A stretch of DNA of 50,483 nucleotides from Gammaproteobacteria bacterium (GTDB lineage Bacteria; Pseudomonadota; Gammaproteobacteria; SZUA-229). The notes under the pieces are model-generated. The model saw only the letters and a list, made by a program, of their open reading frames with translations, was not told where the DNA came from and ran no database searches. Shown one piece after another: positions 27,264-38,086 of the stretch (its first letter is position 1; each line of letters begins with the position of its first letter). Made by a program: the position numbers and the translations under genes. Location: assembly GCA_029882395.1 (NCBI GenBank), contig JAOUKT010000015.1:1-50483 (forward strand). Reading direction: 5' to 3'.

Positions 27264-27459
27264 CTGGGTCTCTGCGGTGTTCGTAGCAAAATTTTCATTT
27301 CCCTTGTCCCTAATAACTGACCCCGGGTACTCTACTGTTAGTACTGTGTGCATTACCGCTGGTTTATCCAGTGGGAAGCCTAAGGTATTAACGAGGGTTC
27401 CCACCTGAACTTTCTGGTTCAAGGTCGCTTATTTTGATACGGCACAGGCGGAGACCCAC
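27264..27459 (+). ncRNA. ssrS: 6S RNA
   Basis: About 195 bases between zapA and fau, the conserved place of this RNA. The ends pair (TGGGTCTCTGCG at the left with GCGGAGACCCA at the right), giving the long closing stem, and the interior holds the unpaired bubble expected to mimic an open promoter for sigma-70 RNA polymerase. The TGAACTTTCTGGTTCAAGG hairpin near 27405 matches the conserved 3' half. The exact ends are estimates; a promoter may lie within zapA. Confidence 0.85.
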
Positions 27460-27472
27460 TCCCTGAATTTTT

Positions 27473-28105
27473 ATGACTTCCAGCACACAAAGACAATCTC
27501 TACGGCAGCAGCTTCGCCAGCAACGCCGGCAACTGAGCCTGAAGCAACAGCAAGCTCATGGCAAACGGCTGGCCAACAACCTCAGACTTAACCGCTATTT
27601 CAGTCAGGTAAAGGATGTGGCTTTTTATCTTGCCGAAGATGCTGAAATTTCGACATCAGCTGCCATTAAAGCGGCCTGGAAAAGCCACAAAAACGTCTAT
27701 CTGCCGGTGCTATCACCTTATGCAGACGAGCTGTTCTTTGCGCCTTACCGACCAACTACCAGCCTCAAACTTAACCGTTTCGGCATTGCTGAACCCGCGG
27801 TAGCAATCCGGCATTGCAAGCGGGCTCATCAGCTACAGCTAATTTTTATGCCGCTGGTAGGCTTTGATATCAAAGGTAACCGTCTGGGCATGGGCGGCGG
27901 TTTCTATGACCGCAGCCTTCACTTTAGACAACACCAGCAAAGCTGGCGCAAACCACGGCTGATCGGGCTTGCTCACGAATGCCAGAAGGTAGCAGCTATC
28001 CCGGTTGAACACTGGGATATTCCGCTAGACGGCATCGCAACTGAAAAGACTTTTTATAAGATTAAAAGTTCATGCCAAAAACAATCGCGGTTTGAAGAAA
28101 CGTGA
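27473..28105 (+). CDS. fau: 5-formyltetrahydrofolate cyclo-ligase
   Basis: This 210-residue ATP-dependent enzyme converts 5-formyl-THF to 5,10-methenyl-THF. The N-terminal RQQLRQQRRQL helix, the substrate-loop motif GFDIKGNRLGMGGGFYDR near residue 135 and a later IGLAHECQ strand are present. Position after zapA and 6S RNA matches the ygfA/fau gene of E. coli, which is co-transcribed with 6S RNA there. The end of this gene overlaps the 3' end of the opposing outer-membrane protein gene by 44 bp, with no terminator in between. Confidence 0.92.
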   Translation: MTSSTQRQSLRQQLRQQRRQLSLKQQQAHGKRLANNLRLNRYFSQVKDVAFYLAEDAEISTSAAIKAAWKSHKNVYLPVLSPYADELFFAPYRPTTSLKLNRFGIAEPAVAIRHCKRAHQLQLIFMPLVGFDIKGNRLGMGGGFYDRSLHFRQHQQSWRKPRLIGLAHECQKVAAIPVEHWDIPLDGIATEKTFYKIKSSCQKQSRFEET

Positions 28106-28859
28106 ACTCCTGACTCAATCTGTCAGCTGAACTGGCGGTTGTCCTGACATCATTCATCTCAATCTGCCCGCTTTTAACAAAGATGCGCATAAAAAAGTCA
28201 TATTTTAATAACAGTTCGGCACCCGCTTTAATGCTCAAGCCGTAACCGGCGGCATGAAACTGGTCATTTCGCGCCTGGCCAAATAATGTGGCGTTGGTTT
28301 TCGGGTACATAATGGCATAGCCTAAGCCCCAATAAGCCGACAGAGCGGCCTCTGCCTGTTCAGATACCCAGAAAGGCAGGAAATGCTCAAACTCAAAGGA
28401 TATGAAATTTAAACCGTCTGTATGCTCAAATGTTAAAAAACCACCATCCGCCAGATCTATAGTCTCTCCAGCGGCATACGTCGTACTGCCCGAATTAATA
28501 TATCCCTCAATCGCCACCGTCTGATCCTGCACCATCACGTATTTCATATGGTCATTACCAAATGAAACCGAAAAAGTATCTGTTAAATAATAACCCACCC
28601 GGCCATTCGACTGCGGCAAGGTCAGGCCGGCCGGATTTAAGTATGGGTCTAATGCCGTCGGTGTAGGCCGGTCTGTTGCCTGCACATCGTATAATGTAAA
28701 GTCATAACCATTGCCTGTCAGATGTAAATCGCTGTTACTGTATTCCGCCCTGTTCCAGCCATAGTATCCATACCATTTGCCTTCTTTGTTGAGTAACCCG
28801 GCATGACCACTACTGCTAAAAAACACTAACAACACTGCTGCTACAAGCTTTTGAAACAT
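28062..28859 (-). CDS. Small outer-membrane beta-barrel protein
   Basis: This 265-residue protein has a signal peptide (about residues 1-21, ending in Gly-His-Ala) and strand-rich sequence ending in Phe (VFGMNF). It looks like an 8- to 10-stranded barrel of the OmpW or acyloxyacyl type, but no family is certain. The ATG at 28859 follows GGGTG by five bases; an earlier in-frame ATG at 28883 is less well placed. Strand plan includes YYLTDTFSVSFGNDHMKYVM. It has no operon partner and its 3' end overlaps fau. Confidence 0.75.
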   Translation of the reverse strand: MFQKLVAAVLLVFFSSSGHAGLLNKEGKWYGYYGWNRAEYSNSDLHLTGNGYDFTLYDVQATDRPTPTALDPYLNPAGLTLPQSNGRVGYYLTDTFSVSFGNDHMKYVMVQDQTVAIEGYINSGSTTYAAGETIDLADGGFLTFEHTDGLNFISFEFEHFLPFWVSEQAEAALSAYWGLGYAIMYPKTNATLFGQARNDQFHAAGYGLSIKAGAELLLKYDFFMRIFVKSGQIEMNDVRTTASSADRLSQEFTFLQTAIVFGMNF

Positions 28860-28976
28860 ATTACACCCGATTTGATTGATCATATTGACGGGCTCGGATT
28901 CTACCAGAATCGATCTGTGAACTATTAAACAAATTCAAGCAAAATAACCGGATCTTGTTCCATCTCAATCATTTTC

Positions 28977-29006
28977 TTGCACAAAATCAATGCTTAAGGC
29001 TAAATA
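28977..29006 (+). promoter_or_regulatory. Candidate promoter for the exo/endonuclease/phosphatase-family gene
   Basis: TTGCAC (28977-28982), 18 bases, TAAATA (29001-29006). The predicted transcript would begin near 29013, which rules out an ATG at 28990 and supports the start at 29038. Confidence 0.4.
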
Positions 29007-29037
29007 CTCACGTTACCTGGTTTACACTTTAGAATTT

Positions 29038-29862
29038 ATGAACGTTTTATCTGTTTTGCGTCATCGTTATGTCAGCCGCAGTCTGCTGCTGGTGCTGACT
29101 GTCATATTGCTACTGCTGTTGCTGCTGATTCAGCCGGTGCAACGACTACAGACAACAATCGGGCTGGTACCAGCCGCTCATAGCCAGAAAGATAGCGTCA
29201 TAATCGCTATCTGGAACCTGCATAATCAGCAAAGCTGGCATAAATCTGATAATAATGCCGTCATTAGCCAGCAGTTTGCTGACACCTCGCTGGGAAAAAG
29301 TGACCTCGTTGCACTGCAGGAAGTTGAGCAATTTACTGAAATGAAAGCCATCGCTGGCCAAAATGCATTCCAGTTTCATGGTTCGCGTGACGCTATTCTT
29401 TCAAAACTAACGGTAATGGGCAGCGGACGGGTTGTCATCAACTCAAAAGGCAAAGATGCTTTCTGGGCAGACGTAGAACTCAAAAACGGCCGTCTAATGC
29501 GGCTTTATTCTGTTCATTTAAGTTATAAAAAAGGCCGTTCACCTTTTATTCCCCGAATCCGCGGCGATGAAACCAAAGCCTTGCTCGATCATGCAGAGGG
29601 CTTTACTGGCCCGGTCGTAATCGCGGGTGATTTCAACACCTTAAGCTTGCTGAGCCCGGACTTTAGTAAGATACCGGTTTTTACTCATCTAAAAAACGCC
29701 GGATTTAAAAGCTCACGACCCCTGGGAGCCTGTAACAGTCAAATCCCTCTGGGCGAGCAGGACTGGATCTTTATTAAAAATGCCCGCAGCCTGAGATTTG
29801 TTTGCGGAAACTATGCAGGCTCGGATCACCGCTGGATTCAGGCTGAAATCAGTTTTGAATGA
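29038..29862 (+). CDS. Endonuclease/exonuclease/phosphatase (EEP) family protein, membrane-anchored
   Basis: This 274-residue protein has an N-terminal membrane anchor (about residues 12-34, very Leu-rich) and an EEP fold domain from about 50 to 274. The metal and catalytic motifs are visible: LVALQEVEQF (Glu), VIAGDFNTL (Asp, Asn), and GSDHRWI (Asp, His) at the end. Family members are Mg-dependent nucleases or phosphodiesterases; anchoring outside the membrane suggests an envelope substrate, perhaps a lipid or nucleic acid. The start at 29038 is chosen because of the promoter just upstream; the longer start is 28990. Confidence 0.85.
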   Translation: MNVLSVLRHRYVSRSLLLVLTVILLLLLLLIQPVQRLQTTIGLVPAAHSQKDSVIIAIWNLHNQQSWHKSDNNAVISQQFADTSLGKSDLVALQEVEQFTEMKAIAGQNAFQFHGSRDAILSKLTVMGSGRVVINSKGKDAFWADVELKNGRLMRLYSVHLSYKKGRSPFIPRIRGDETKALLDHAEGFTGPVVIAGDFNTLSLLSPDFSKIPVFTHLKNAGFKSSRPLGACNSQIPLGEQDWIFIKNARSLRFVCGNYAGSDHRWIQAEISFE

Positions 29863-29947
29863 GAAGCTGGATTAACGGCGAATCGATTTGCCGGGCGGCT
29901 TTATCAGCACTAATATTAAGCCGTTTTCAGCTATTGCAGCCAAAGCC

Positions 29948-31474
29948 CTATTCCGTCTGGCTAGCTAAAAACAAAGCATAGGCGGGGTTATCGCTTTCAT
30001 CCCAATACGGGTAACCTGTTTTTTGCAGGTATTCATCTAATAATTTACGCTCAGCCTGCGGCACTTGCATGCCGACTAAAACACGACCATAACCGGCACC
30101 GTGGTTTCGGTAATGAAACATGCTGATATTCCAGCGCTTGCCTATGTTTGTTAAAAACTCTAACAATGCACCCGGGCGCTCCGGAAACTGAAACCTGAAA
30201 ACTGTTTCATCACAGATACCTTCAGCCCGCCCGCCGACCATATAACGGATATGCAGCTTGGCTACTTCGTTATCACTCAAGTCTATTACCGGGTAACCTT
30301 TATCTTTTAATACATCGATAACAGTATCCCTTTCAGCCAGGCCTTCTGATAACTGAATGCCGGCATAAACCTGAGCTGAGTTTGCATTTGAATAACGGTA
30401 ATTAAATTCTGTAATGCCTCGTTTACCCAGCGTCTTGCAAAATTTATGAAAGCTGCCGGGTTGCTCCGGTATGGTAACAGCCAGCAACGCTTCCCTGTTT
30501 TCGCCAAGTTCCGAGCGCTCGGCAACATGTCGCAGGCGATCAAAATTCATATTGGCGCCACTGTTAACCGCAACCAGCGTCTGATTTTCTATTGCATTTA
30601 TTTCAACATATTTTTTTAAACCGGCGATTGCCAGTGCGCCTGCCGGCTCCATAATCGAGCGGGTATCATCAAATATGTCTTTAATCGCCGCGCACATTTC
30701 ATCGGTATTGACCGTCAGCACTTCATCCACGGATTCTTTAAGCAGACGAAATGTTTCTTTACCGATTTGTTTGACCGCCACACCATCAGCAAAAATACCG
30801 ACCTGGGGCAATATCACCCGCCGGTTTTTCTGCATGGCCGCCTCAAGACAGGCCGACTCATCCGCCTCAACCGCGACAACCTTAATCTCGGGCCGTAAAT
30901 ATTTTATAAAGGTCGACATGCCCGCCGCCAGGCCGCCGCCACCAACCGGTATAAAAATGACATCAATATCATCCGGATGCTGGCGCAATATTTCCATTGC
31001 CACCGTGCCCTGGCCGGCGATGACATCGGGGTCATCATAGGGATGAATAAAGACCAGATTTTTTAATTCGGCTTCTTTAATCGCATATTCATAAGCATCG
31101 TCATAGGCATCACCAACCAGTACGGCTTTGGCACCATACGATTTGACCGCATTGACCTTTATCAGCGGTGTTGTTTTCGGCATGACTATAGTGGCTTTAA
31201 CACCGCGCTGCTGCGCCGCCAGCGCCAGACCCTGCGCATGATTACCTGCCGATGCGGCAATCACACCTTGCAGCTTGCCTTTACGCAAAAGCTGATCGAT
31301 CTTGTTATAGGCTCCGCGTAATTTAAACGAAAAAACAGGCTGCAAATCCTCTCTTTTCATCAGAACGCGGTTGTTTATGCGCTTAGACAGGCTTTTTGCC
31401 ACATCCAATGGGCTTTCTATCGCAACATCATAAACACGTGCCGTGAGGATTTTTTCGATGTATTTTTTCGTCAT
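29948..31474 (-). CDS. ilvA: Threonine deaminase, biosynthetic
   Basis: This 508-residue PLP enzyme converts threonine to 2-oxobutanoate, the first step of isoleucine synthesis. The PLP lysine is Lys51 (SFKLRGAY), with the Gly loop PVGGGGLAAGM near 177-187. Two C-terminal ACT-like regulatory domains (about 335-500, with ERPGALLEFLTNIGKRWN) bind isoleucine and valine for feedback control, so this is the biosynthetic and not the catabolic form. It stands alone, divergent from rpiA. Confidence 0.95.
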   Translation of the reverse strand: MTKKYIEKILTARVYDVAIESPLDVAKSLSKRINNRVLMKREDLQPVFSFKLRGAYNKIDQLLRKGKLQGVIAASAGNHAQGLALAAQQRGVKATIVMPKTTPLIKVNAVKSYGAKAVLVGDAYDDAYEYAIKEAELKNLVFIHPYDDPDVIAGQGTVAMEILRQHPDDIDVIFIPVGGGGLAAGMSTFIKYLRPEIKVVAVEADESACLEAAMQKNRRVILPQVGIFADGVAVKQIGKETFRLLKESVDEVLTVNTDEMCAAIKDIFDDTRSIMEPAGALAIAGLKKYVEINAIENQTLVAVNSGANMNFDRLRHVAERSELGENREALLAVTIPEQPGSFHKFCKTLGKRGITEFNYRYSNANSAQVYAGIQLSEGLAERDTVIDVLKDKGYPVIDLSDNEVAKLHIRYMVGGRAEGICDETVFRFQFPERPGALLEFLTNIGKRWNISMFHYRNHGAGYGRVLVGMQVPQAERKLLDEYLQKTGYPYWDESDNPAYALFLASQTE

Positions 31475-31685
31475 TACGTTCAGGTTTATTTAATTTTAAT
31501 TAGATTGATAAACAATTTGCACGAAACAGCTGAAATCTGCGTGACTTTGCAGCAGTATAAAAGCAATAAAACCAAAGTAATAGCATTAAATACAGCATAT
31601 GCGGCATGACAAGGCTCTATACAACAGGTATTATGCTGCGATTCGATTTTTTGAAAACACTTACTCTCAGTTAAGGGGACTTCTG

Positions 31686-32354
31686 ATGGCCATGACCCAA
31701 GATGAAATGAAACGTAAAGCAGCTGAAGCAGCGATGGAATATGTGGTCGCTGATTCAATCGTCGGTGTTGGCACCGGCTCAACTGTCAATCACTTCATTG
31801 ACTGCCTTGCGGATATCAAAAATAAAATTGAGGGCGCCGTCTCCAGTTCAGAAGCCTCAACCAAACTGCTCAAAGCAGCGGGTATTGAAGTCTTCGATAC
31901 CAACCATGTCAGCCATATCCCTGTTTACATTGATGGTGCTGACGAGTCGGACCATTACCTCAATTTAATTAAAGGCGGCGGCGGTGCATTAACACGTGAA
32001 AAAATCATCGCTGGCATGAGTGATAAATTTGTCTGTATCGCCGATGAAAGCAAACTGGTTGATATATTGGGCAAATTTCCATTACCCGTAGAAGTTATTC
32101 CTATGGCCCGCAGCTATATTGCCCGCGAACTGGTTAAACTGGGTGGCGAGCCTGTCTGGCGTGAAAACTACCTGACCGATAACGGCTGTGACATTCTTGA
32201 TGTGCATAATCTGGAAATTATGCAACCGATCAAACTGGAAAATACTATCAACGCAATGCCTGGCGTTGTTACCGTAGGCATCTTTGCAAACCGTGGCGCC
32301 GATGTTTTGATTCTCGGCACACCTGAAGGCGCTAAAGTCGTTTACCCTAAATAA
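31686..32354 (+). CDS. rpiA: Ribose-5-phosphate isomerase A
   Basis: This 222-residue enzyme interconverts ribose 5-phosphate and ribulose 5-phosphate. It has the phosphate loop [21 protein letters not shown] and [12 protein letters not shown], including the catalytic Glu. The start at 31686 has AAGGGG eight bases ahead; an ATG at 31692 would match the E. coli N-terminus (MTQDE) more exactly. Upstream in-frame codons back to 31599 lack a ribosome site. Confidence 0.95.
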   Translation: MAMTQDEMKRKAAEAAMEYVVADSIVGVGTGSTVNHFIDCLADIKNKIEGAVSSSEASTKLLKAAGIEVFDTNHVSHIPVYIDGADESDHYLNLIKGGGGALTREKIIAGMSDKFVCIADESKLVDILGKFPLPVEVIPMARSYIARELVKLGGEPVWRENYLTDNGCDILDVHNLEIMQPIKLENTINAMPGVVTVGIFANRGADVLILGTPEGAKVVYPK

Positions 32355-32378
32355 ACTTTTTCAGTAGCAGGAGAGGCA

Positions 32379-33017
32379 ATGAGTTTTCAGCGAAAAAAAA
32401 TGCAAGAGTCCGTGACTATTGACGGTGCCGATATTTCTGTCTGGACTGAGCCTCAGGTCATGCATTTAAGCCGGAGTCCGGCGATGTTCATGATCAACTG
32501 GAATGACATGCATGACTTTAATCATCGCATTGCTAAGCGCATGCTGGAACTTGAACAGGATGAAAAGTTTACTCACCTGATGCCAAATGCCGGCCCCAAA
32601 ATCAAAAACATACACAAATGGGGCATTCCTGAAGCCGAGCTGATACACGAGCGAGCCATGGAGTTTTTCTCACAGGCAACCGCTAACCCGCGACCAACCG
32701 TTGATGTTGCCTGGGGCAATATCAACCGCCACAGACAATATCTTAATCCGCACAGTCATACCAATTGTGTGGGCTCGGTGGTCTATTGTGTTGATACCGG
32801 CGATGCGGACCCTGAAAATGAACTAAGCGGCCGTTTTGTGATTGTCGACCCACGGGTAGAAGAATGCTGCCCGATTGAGCCGGGGCGCGTCACGCTGGAA
32901 CTGACACCGGATATGAAACCCGGCACGATGCTGGTATTTCCAAGTGATATTGTACATTTTGTACATCCTTATACCGGACACAAGCCGCGCATGACCATCG
33001 CATGGAATATGAAGTAA
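32379..33017 (+). CDS. 2-oxoglutarate/Fe(II) oxygenase-like protein (TIGR02466 type)
   Basis: This 212-residue protein looks like the putative 2OG-Fe(II) oxygenase family also found in cyanophages. Candidate iron ligands are the NPHSHTN histidines near residue 126 and the later HFVHPYTGH histidines near 194, followed by a conserved Arg (KPRMTIAWN) that would bind 2-oxoglutarate. It starts 24 bp after rpiA with a good site (AGGAGAGG), so it is probably co-transcribed. Substrate unknown. Confidence 0.8.
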   Translation: MSFQRKKMQESVTIDGADISVWTEPQVMHLSRSPAMFMINWNDMHDFNHRIAKRMLELEQDEKFTHLMPNAGPKIKNIHKWGIPEAELIHERAMEFFSQATANPRPTVDVAWGNINRHRQYLNPHSHTNCVGSVVYCVDTGDADPENELSGRFVIVDPRVEECCPIEPGRVTLELTPDMKPGTMLVFPSDIVHFVHPYTGHKPRMTIAWNMK

Positions 33018-33033
33018 GGCATAAAACGCTTTT

Positions 33034-36000
33034 TTAAAGCAACACGCGCTCAATTCCATCAGCTTGCAACTCTTTTACAAACTCACTTTGCCAGTCTTTA
33101 CCGAAGTGCTGGTTAGCCATCTCAACGACGATATAATCCGTCGTTAATCCGGTCTCATTTTCATAACGGGACAAGCCTTGCTGGCACGCCGGGCATGAAG
33201 TTAGCAATTTTACATTATTGTTTCTGGCTTTTGTCTGACCGGTTAATTCTTCAATATTTTTCTGCAATTCGTTTTGTTTCTTAAATTTTACCTGTGCGGC
33301 GATGTCCGGCCTTGCAATCGCAAAGGTACCCGATTCCCCGCAACAGCGGTCCGCCATCATCACCTCTTTGCCGAGTAACGTGCTTGCAACCTTAATTGAA
33401 TCATGTTGTTTCATCGGTGTATGGCAAGGCTCATGATACAAATATTTTGTGTCGCCATCGATATCAAGCCCGATGCCTTTTTCCATCAGGTATTCGTGTA
33501 TATCAAGCAAACGACAGCCAGGAAAGATTTGTTCAAATTCATATTTCAATAGCTGATCCATGCAGGTTCCGCACGATACTATCACCGTTTTGATATCGAG
33601 ATAATTTAATGTATTTGCCACACGGTGAAACAGCACCCTGTTTTGCGTGGTGATCTGGCGACCTTTAAGCTGGTCTCCCGAGGCACTTTGCGGATAACCA
33701 CAGCATAAATAACCGGGCGGCAAAACAGTCTGTACGCCAGCATCATATAACCAGCGCAGGGTTGCCAGGCTCACCTGGCTAAACAGGCGCTCGGAGCCGC
33801 ATCCCGGAAAATAAAATACAGCTTCTGAGTCGTCATCGTTTTTTATAACCGCGGCATTTCGAATAATAGGCACGGTTTTATTATCTTCCAGCGACAAAAC
33901 CGCACGCATGGTTTTTGACGGAATCTTCGCCGGCATGGGTTTCGCAACAAACTGAACAAGCTGTTCCAGGCGCTGCTGTTTACCCGTGGTGGCAGCCGGT
34001 CTCGCTGGTTTCTTAATGACTAATAGTTTTGCAACCAGGTGCGCCAGGCGCTGCGCCTTATATCCAAAATAAATAAAGCATTTATGCACTACTTTAACCG
34101 CAGCCGGATCTTTCAGGTTCAGATACGCCATCGCCAGTTTGGCACCAATATTGGTCTGCCGCTTATTATTTGAGGCCAGTATATTTCGAAGATGAATTGT
34201 TACATCGCCAAAATCGATATTCACCGGGCACGGCGCAAGGCATTTGTGACAGACAGTGCAATGATCGGCTATGTCATTCATTTCATCAAAATGTTTTAAT
34301 GATATACCGCGCCGAGTTTGCTCTTCGTATAAAAACGCCTCAATAACCTGACCCGTGGCTAATATTTTATTGCGTGGTGAATATAAAAGATTTGCCGCCG
34401 GCACGTGGGTAGTACAGACGGACTTGCATTTTCCGCAGCGTAAACAATGCGCTATCTCGTCATTCAGAGCCCCGAGATCACTGTCTTCGAGAATCAGGGC
34501 TTCTTGTTTTAACAAACGCAACGAAGGTGTATAGGCTCTTTTCAGGCCGCCGGTATCGGCGTGTAACTTACCGGGATTAAACACATTATCCGGATCAATT
34601 TGTTGCTTGTAGGCGGCAAAACTATCCAGCGCGCGCTGGTCCATATACTGAATCTTGGTAATGCCAATGCCGTGCTCACCACTGATCACACCGCCGAGAC
34701 TAATCGCCAGCGCCATCACCCGGTCAACAATGCGCTCAGCTTCTGTCAGCATCGCGTAGTCATTTGAGTTCACCGGGATATTCGTATGCACATTGCCATC
34801 ACCTGCGTGCATGTGCAAGGCAACAAACAGACGGCTCGACAATACATCTTTATGGATCTGCTCAATCCTGGCGTGAATATTTTCCAGCGCGCGGCCACTA
34901 AATATCTGCTTTAGCGGCTTTTCCAATTCATCCCTGTAGGAAACACGCACATCATGGCGCAAAAACAAATCAAGCACCTTGTCATCTTTCGCAGGTGCTT
35001 TCAAAAAAACATACGCAGACAACTCAGCAGCAGGCTTGTCGAGATGATCAAATAAACCGGTCCAGCGCGCTCTTACCTCGGCCAGCAGTTTTTTCGCGGC
35101 CAGCTGTTTATTCTCAAGCGTCCGTTCATCCACATCCGATAAAGGCTCGCTACAAGCCTTTTCGATACCCCGCTCAATGCCATCAAGTATCTTTAATTTG
35201 TTTGCGATAGAGTGCTCGATATTAATGCGCTCTATGCCTTCGTTATACTCTGCCAGCCGGTGCAGCGGGATAACCACATCTTCGTTGATTTTAAAGGCAT
35301 TGGTATGCGCGGCAATAGCCGCTGTTCGTGCCCGGTCCTGCCAGAAGCTGGCCCGTGCTTCTGCACTGGCGGCAATAAAACCCTCGGCCTGTCTTTTTTC
35401 AGCCAGCTTTACCACATGCTCGGCGGCCTCAATCACGGCCTGCTCATCGTCACCACAAATATCCGCCACCAGCACCATTTTAGGTAACTCACCGCGAGAC
35501 GCTTTGGGCGTATATTTCACCGCCTTGACATAACGATCATCCAGGTGCTCAAGCCCGGAAAGACTGACTAAAGCGTGTTGGTCGAGATAGTCTTTTGACT
35601 CGACAATAGCCGGCACAGATTCACGGATATCGTTTCCATAAAACTCCATGCAAACCGTGCGTATAAATTCCGGCTGGCGGTGCAAAATAAACTCTGCAGA
35701 CGTGATCAGACCATCGCAACCTTCTTTTTGCACACCCGGCAGACCACCCAGAAACTTATCGGTGACATCTTTACCGAGGCCCTCTTTACGCAGCGAACGG
35801 CCTTCAAATTGAAGTATCTCAGCTTCTTTTGTCGCTTTTTTACCGCCCGCGTCAAAATAGCTGACTTTAAACTGGACCTGTTCTTGCTCATGGATTTTGC
35901 CAAGATTATGATTCAGGCGCTGAACGCTTATCCAGCTCGCATCCGGCATTACCATGCGCCAGGACCATAAATTATCTAACGTAGTACCCCACATCACGGC

Positions 36001-36864
36001 TTTTTTGCCACCGGCATTCATCGCAATATTGCCACCGATGGTGGAGGCATCCTGCGAGGTCGGGTCAACCGCAAATACCAGGCCTTGTTTCTCAGCCGCT
36101 TCAGACACTCTTTTAGTCACCACGCCGGCCTCAACCCGGATGACCGGCACCGCATGATCAAACCCATCCAGATCCAGAAATTTAATCGGCTCAACCGCTT
36201 CCAGTTTCTCGGTATTAATGACAGCAGTATTTTCTGTTAGCGGCACAGCACCACCGGTATAACCCGTGCCGCCGCCTCGGGCTATAATTCTCAGACCGGC
36301 AGTAATACAGGCGCTGATCACCTGCTGCATTTCCGACTCAGAATCCGGCGTGATGACCACAAACGGGAATTCGACACGCCAGTCGGTGGCATCTGTCACG
36401 TGTGAGACACGCGCAATACCACTGAAATCTATATTATCTTTTCGTGTTACCGCCGAGAGTCCGGCGATTAATTGCTGACGCAGTTTAAATTGCTGACCAA
36501 ACCAGTGCTCAAACACATTGACAGCATGTCGGGCTTTTGCGATCAACTCTATCGCCAGCTGATTTTCGTTGGCACGCTGCGACATCTGCTCAAGGCGGTG
36601 CCTCATCGCTACAATCAGGCTTTTCCTGCGCTTAACATTGAGCAATAAATCATCCTGGATCAATGGGTTACGCGTCACCACCCATAAATCACCCAGCACC
36701 TCAAATAACATGCGTGCAGAAATACCGGTGCGCCTGGAGCCGCGTAATTGATTAATAACCGGCCACATATCAGCGCCCAGAAATCGCGTAATAATTTCCC
36801 GGTCTGAAAATGATGTGTAGTTGTAAGGTATTTCGCGAATGCGGTGTTTGGGCGTATCAGACAT
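33034..36864 (-). CDS. Giant FAD/Fe-S oxidoreductase (DUF3683, FAD-binding, two 4Fe-4S, two CCG domains)
   Basis: This 1,276-residue protein fuses several parts of a D-lactate/glycolate-type dehydrogenase: a DUF3683-like start (residues 1-70), FAD_binding_4 with [14 protein letters not shown] near 196, an FAD oxidase C domain with [10 protein letters not shown] near 684 and [14 protein letters not shown], two cluster motifs ([11 protein letters not shown] near 805 and [11 protein letters not shown] near 867), then CCG domains with FPGCGSE near 1020 and EPCHTP near 1145. It thus covers GlcD-like and GlcF-like functions in one chain and should oxidise a 2-hydroxy acid at the inner membrane. Substrate is unknown. 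The start codon at 36864 (ATG) is chosen over an upstream TTG. Confidence 0.88.
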   Translation of the reverse strand: MSDTPKHRIREIPYNYTSFSDREIITRFLGADMWPVINQLRGSRRTGISARMLFEVLGDLWVVTRNPLIQDDLLLNVKRRKSLIVAMRHRLEQMSQRANENQLAIELIAKARHAVNVFEHWFGQQFKLRQQLIAGLSAVTRKDNIDFSGIARVSHVTDATDWRVEFPFVVITPDSESEMQQVISACITAGLRIIARGGGTGYTGGAVPLTENTAVINTEKLEAVEPIKFLDLDGFDHAVPVIRVEAGVVTKRVSEAAEKQGLVFAVDPTSQDASTIGGNIAMNAGGKKAVMWGTTLDNLWSWRMVMPDASWISVQRLNHNLGKIHEQEQVQFKVSYFDAGGKKATKEAEILQFEGRSLRKEGLGKDVTDKFLGGLPGVQKEGCDGLITSAEFILHRQPEFIRTVCMEFYGNDIRESVPAIVESKDYLDQHALVSLSGLEHLDDRYVKAVKYTPKASRGELPKMVLVADICGDDEQAVIEAAEHVVKLAEKRQAEGFIAASAEARASFWQDRARTAAIAAHTNAFKINEDVVIPLHRLAEYNEGIERINIEHSIANKLKILDGIERGIEKACSEPLSDVDERTLENKQLAAKKLLAEVRARWTGLFDHLDKPAAELSAYVFLKAPAKDDKVLDLFLRHDVRVSYRDELEKPLKQIFSGRALENIHARIEQIHKDVLSSRLFVALHMHAGDGNVHTNIPVNSNDYAMLTEAERIVDRVMALAISLGGVISGEHGIGITKIQYMDQRALDSFAAYKQQIDPDNVFNPGKLHADTGGLKRAYTPSLRLLKQEALILEDSDLGALNDEIAHCLRCGKCKSVCTTHVPAANLLYSPRNKILATGQVIEAFLYEEQTRRGISLKHFDEMNDIADHCTVCHKCLAPCPVNIDFGDVTIHLRNILASNNKRQTNIGAKLAMAYLNLKDPAAVKVVHKCFIYFGYKAQRLAHLVAKLLVIKKPARPAATTGKQQRLEQLVQFVAKPMPAKIPSKTMRAVLSLEDNKTVPIIRNAAVIKNDDDSEAVFYFPGCGSERLFSQVSLATLRWLYDAGVQTVLPPGYLCCGYPQSASGDQLKGRQITTQNRVLFHRVANTLNYLDIKTVIVSCGTCMDQLLKYEFEQIFPGCRLLDIHEYLMEKGIGLDIDGDTKYLYHEPCHTPMKQHDSIKVASTLLGKEVMMADRCCGESGTFAIARPDIAAQVKFKKQNELQKNIEELTGQTKARNNNVKLLTSCPACQQGLSRYENETGLTTDYIVVEMANQHFGKDWQSEFVKELQADGIERVLL

Positions 36865-36955
36865 GCGGATTGACAGTATCTTTTCAATCAAATAACTATT
36901 TTAGCACAGGCTTATGTCATAAGACTATGGCGACGCATTTAAAAAAAGCCCAGAC

Positions 36956-36984
36956 AAAAAAACGGGGCCGAAGCCCCGTTTTTT
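36956..36984. terminator. Bidirectional Rho-independent terminator
   Basis: AACGGGGC and GCCCCGTT form an 8-bp stem (36961-36980) around a CGAA loop, with an A run before and a T run after. It ends the leftward porin transcript 25 bp past its stop and insulates the FAD oxidoreductase gene. Confidence 0.9.
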
Positions 36985-37008
36985 AGCCAAACTTTAATTC
37001 AAAAAGAA

Positions 37009-38040
37009 TTAGAAGTTTTTACGCAGACCTACAGTCAAAGAAGTTACATTCTTATCAGCATTTGGCGTAGTCGCTTTACCAGTACCATCAGTAGTGCGCT
37101 GACCGATGATCAGGTGAGTGGTTTTATTCAATTTAATGATGTCACCTAAAGCCATGTAACCCATATCATGAGCTGCATTATCACCAGCGAATGAACCGTT
37201 AGCGATCACGAAGTTATGCTTGCCCATCTTGTAAGAAAAGTTAACATAAGTCAGATCACCAGCGCCATTAGAAGCCGCTTCAACAGACTCAGACTGGAAA
37301 GTCACTTTCATTGTTTTACCAATGCTGTACTGAGCGCCAAACTTAGTGTTAGCTTTATCTTCAGTACCACCAGTAGTTGTACCAGCTTGCTTAGCTGATG
37401 CATAAATCACTTTCAGGCCTTTAACGCCAGTATAAGTGATAGCCATCAGCGAATCGCCTTCTGAACTCTCTTTAGTAGCATCGTTATCATTATCTAAAAC
37501 AGAAGTCTGGTACTGTAACTGTACACCAGCAATTTTAGGTGATTTGTATTGTACTAACTGGCTGATGAAACCGTTACTTGCGTAAGCGCCTTTAGCCATA
37601 CCACCGTTACCACGAGCCTGCAGAGCAGTTGCTACGAATGGGTCAAATTTAACACCACCCGCTGTTTTGTAAGCGCCGTGCATACGACCCATAGAAACAG
37701 CACCCCAGCCAGCCTTAACACCTACAAACGAATCACGTTGGCAGAAAACTGATTGAGTATTATCTGTATCTTTATTACAACCACCAGCTGCAACAGTGTC
37801 ATTCACATCAACCTGAATTTCGAATTTAGCAAAAGCAGTCATGCCGCCGCCTAATTCTTCAGATGTTTTGAAACCGATACGGCCGCGACCGTCGTTATCA
37901 TTCTGAGTAACACCGGCAGCATCACCACCAGCTTGATTAATGCCAGAATACAGTTGGCTATATACAGTTACGTCTGCGTTTGCAGCCATTGGTGCCGCCA
38001 TACCAGCAGCGATAGCTGCCGCAATTATAGTTTTTTTCAT
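37009..38040 (-). CDS. General porin (Porin_4 type)
   Basis: This 343-residue outer-membrane porin has a signal peptide (residues 1-22, ending Ala-Asn-Ala) and 16-strand barrel pattern finishing in Phe (VGLRKNF). A loop near residues 89-104 holds two cysteines (GGCNKDTDNTQSVFCQ), probably a surface disulfide. Length and N-terminal VTVYSQLYSGIN strand match proteobacterial trimeric porins. It has a near-consensus promoter and a strong terminator of its own, consistent with abundant expression. Confidence 0.93.
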   Translation of the reverse strand: MKKTIIAAAIAAGMAAPMAANADVTVYSQLYSGINQAGGDAAGVTQNDNDGRGRIGFKTSEELGGGMTAFAKFEIQVDVNDTVAAGGCNKDTDNTQSVFCQRDSFVGVKAGWGAVSMGRMHGAYKTAGGVKFDPFVATALQARGNGGMAKGAYASNGFISQLVQYKSPKIAGVQLQYQTSVLDNDNDATKESSEGDSLMAITYTGVKGLKVIYASAKQAGTTTGGTEDKANTKFGAQYSIGKTMKVTFQSESVEAASNGAGDLTYVNFSYKMGKHNFVIANGSFAGDNAAHDMGYMALGDIIKLNKTTHLIIGQRTTDGTGKATTPNADKNVTSLTVGLRKNF

Positions 38041-38086
38041 TTTTTAAGACTCCTGCCTTATTTTGTGGTCAAAATAAACACGCATA

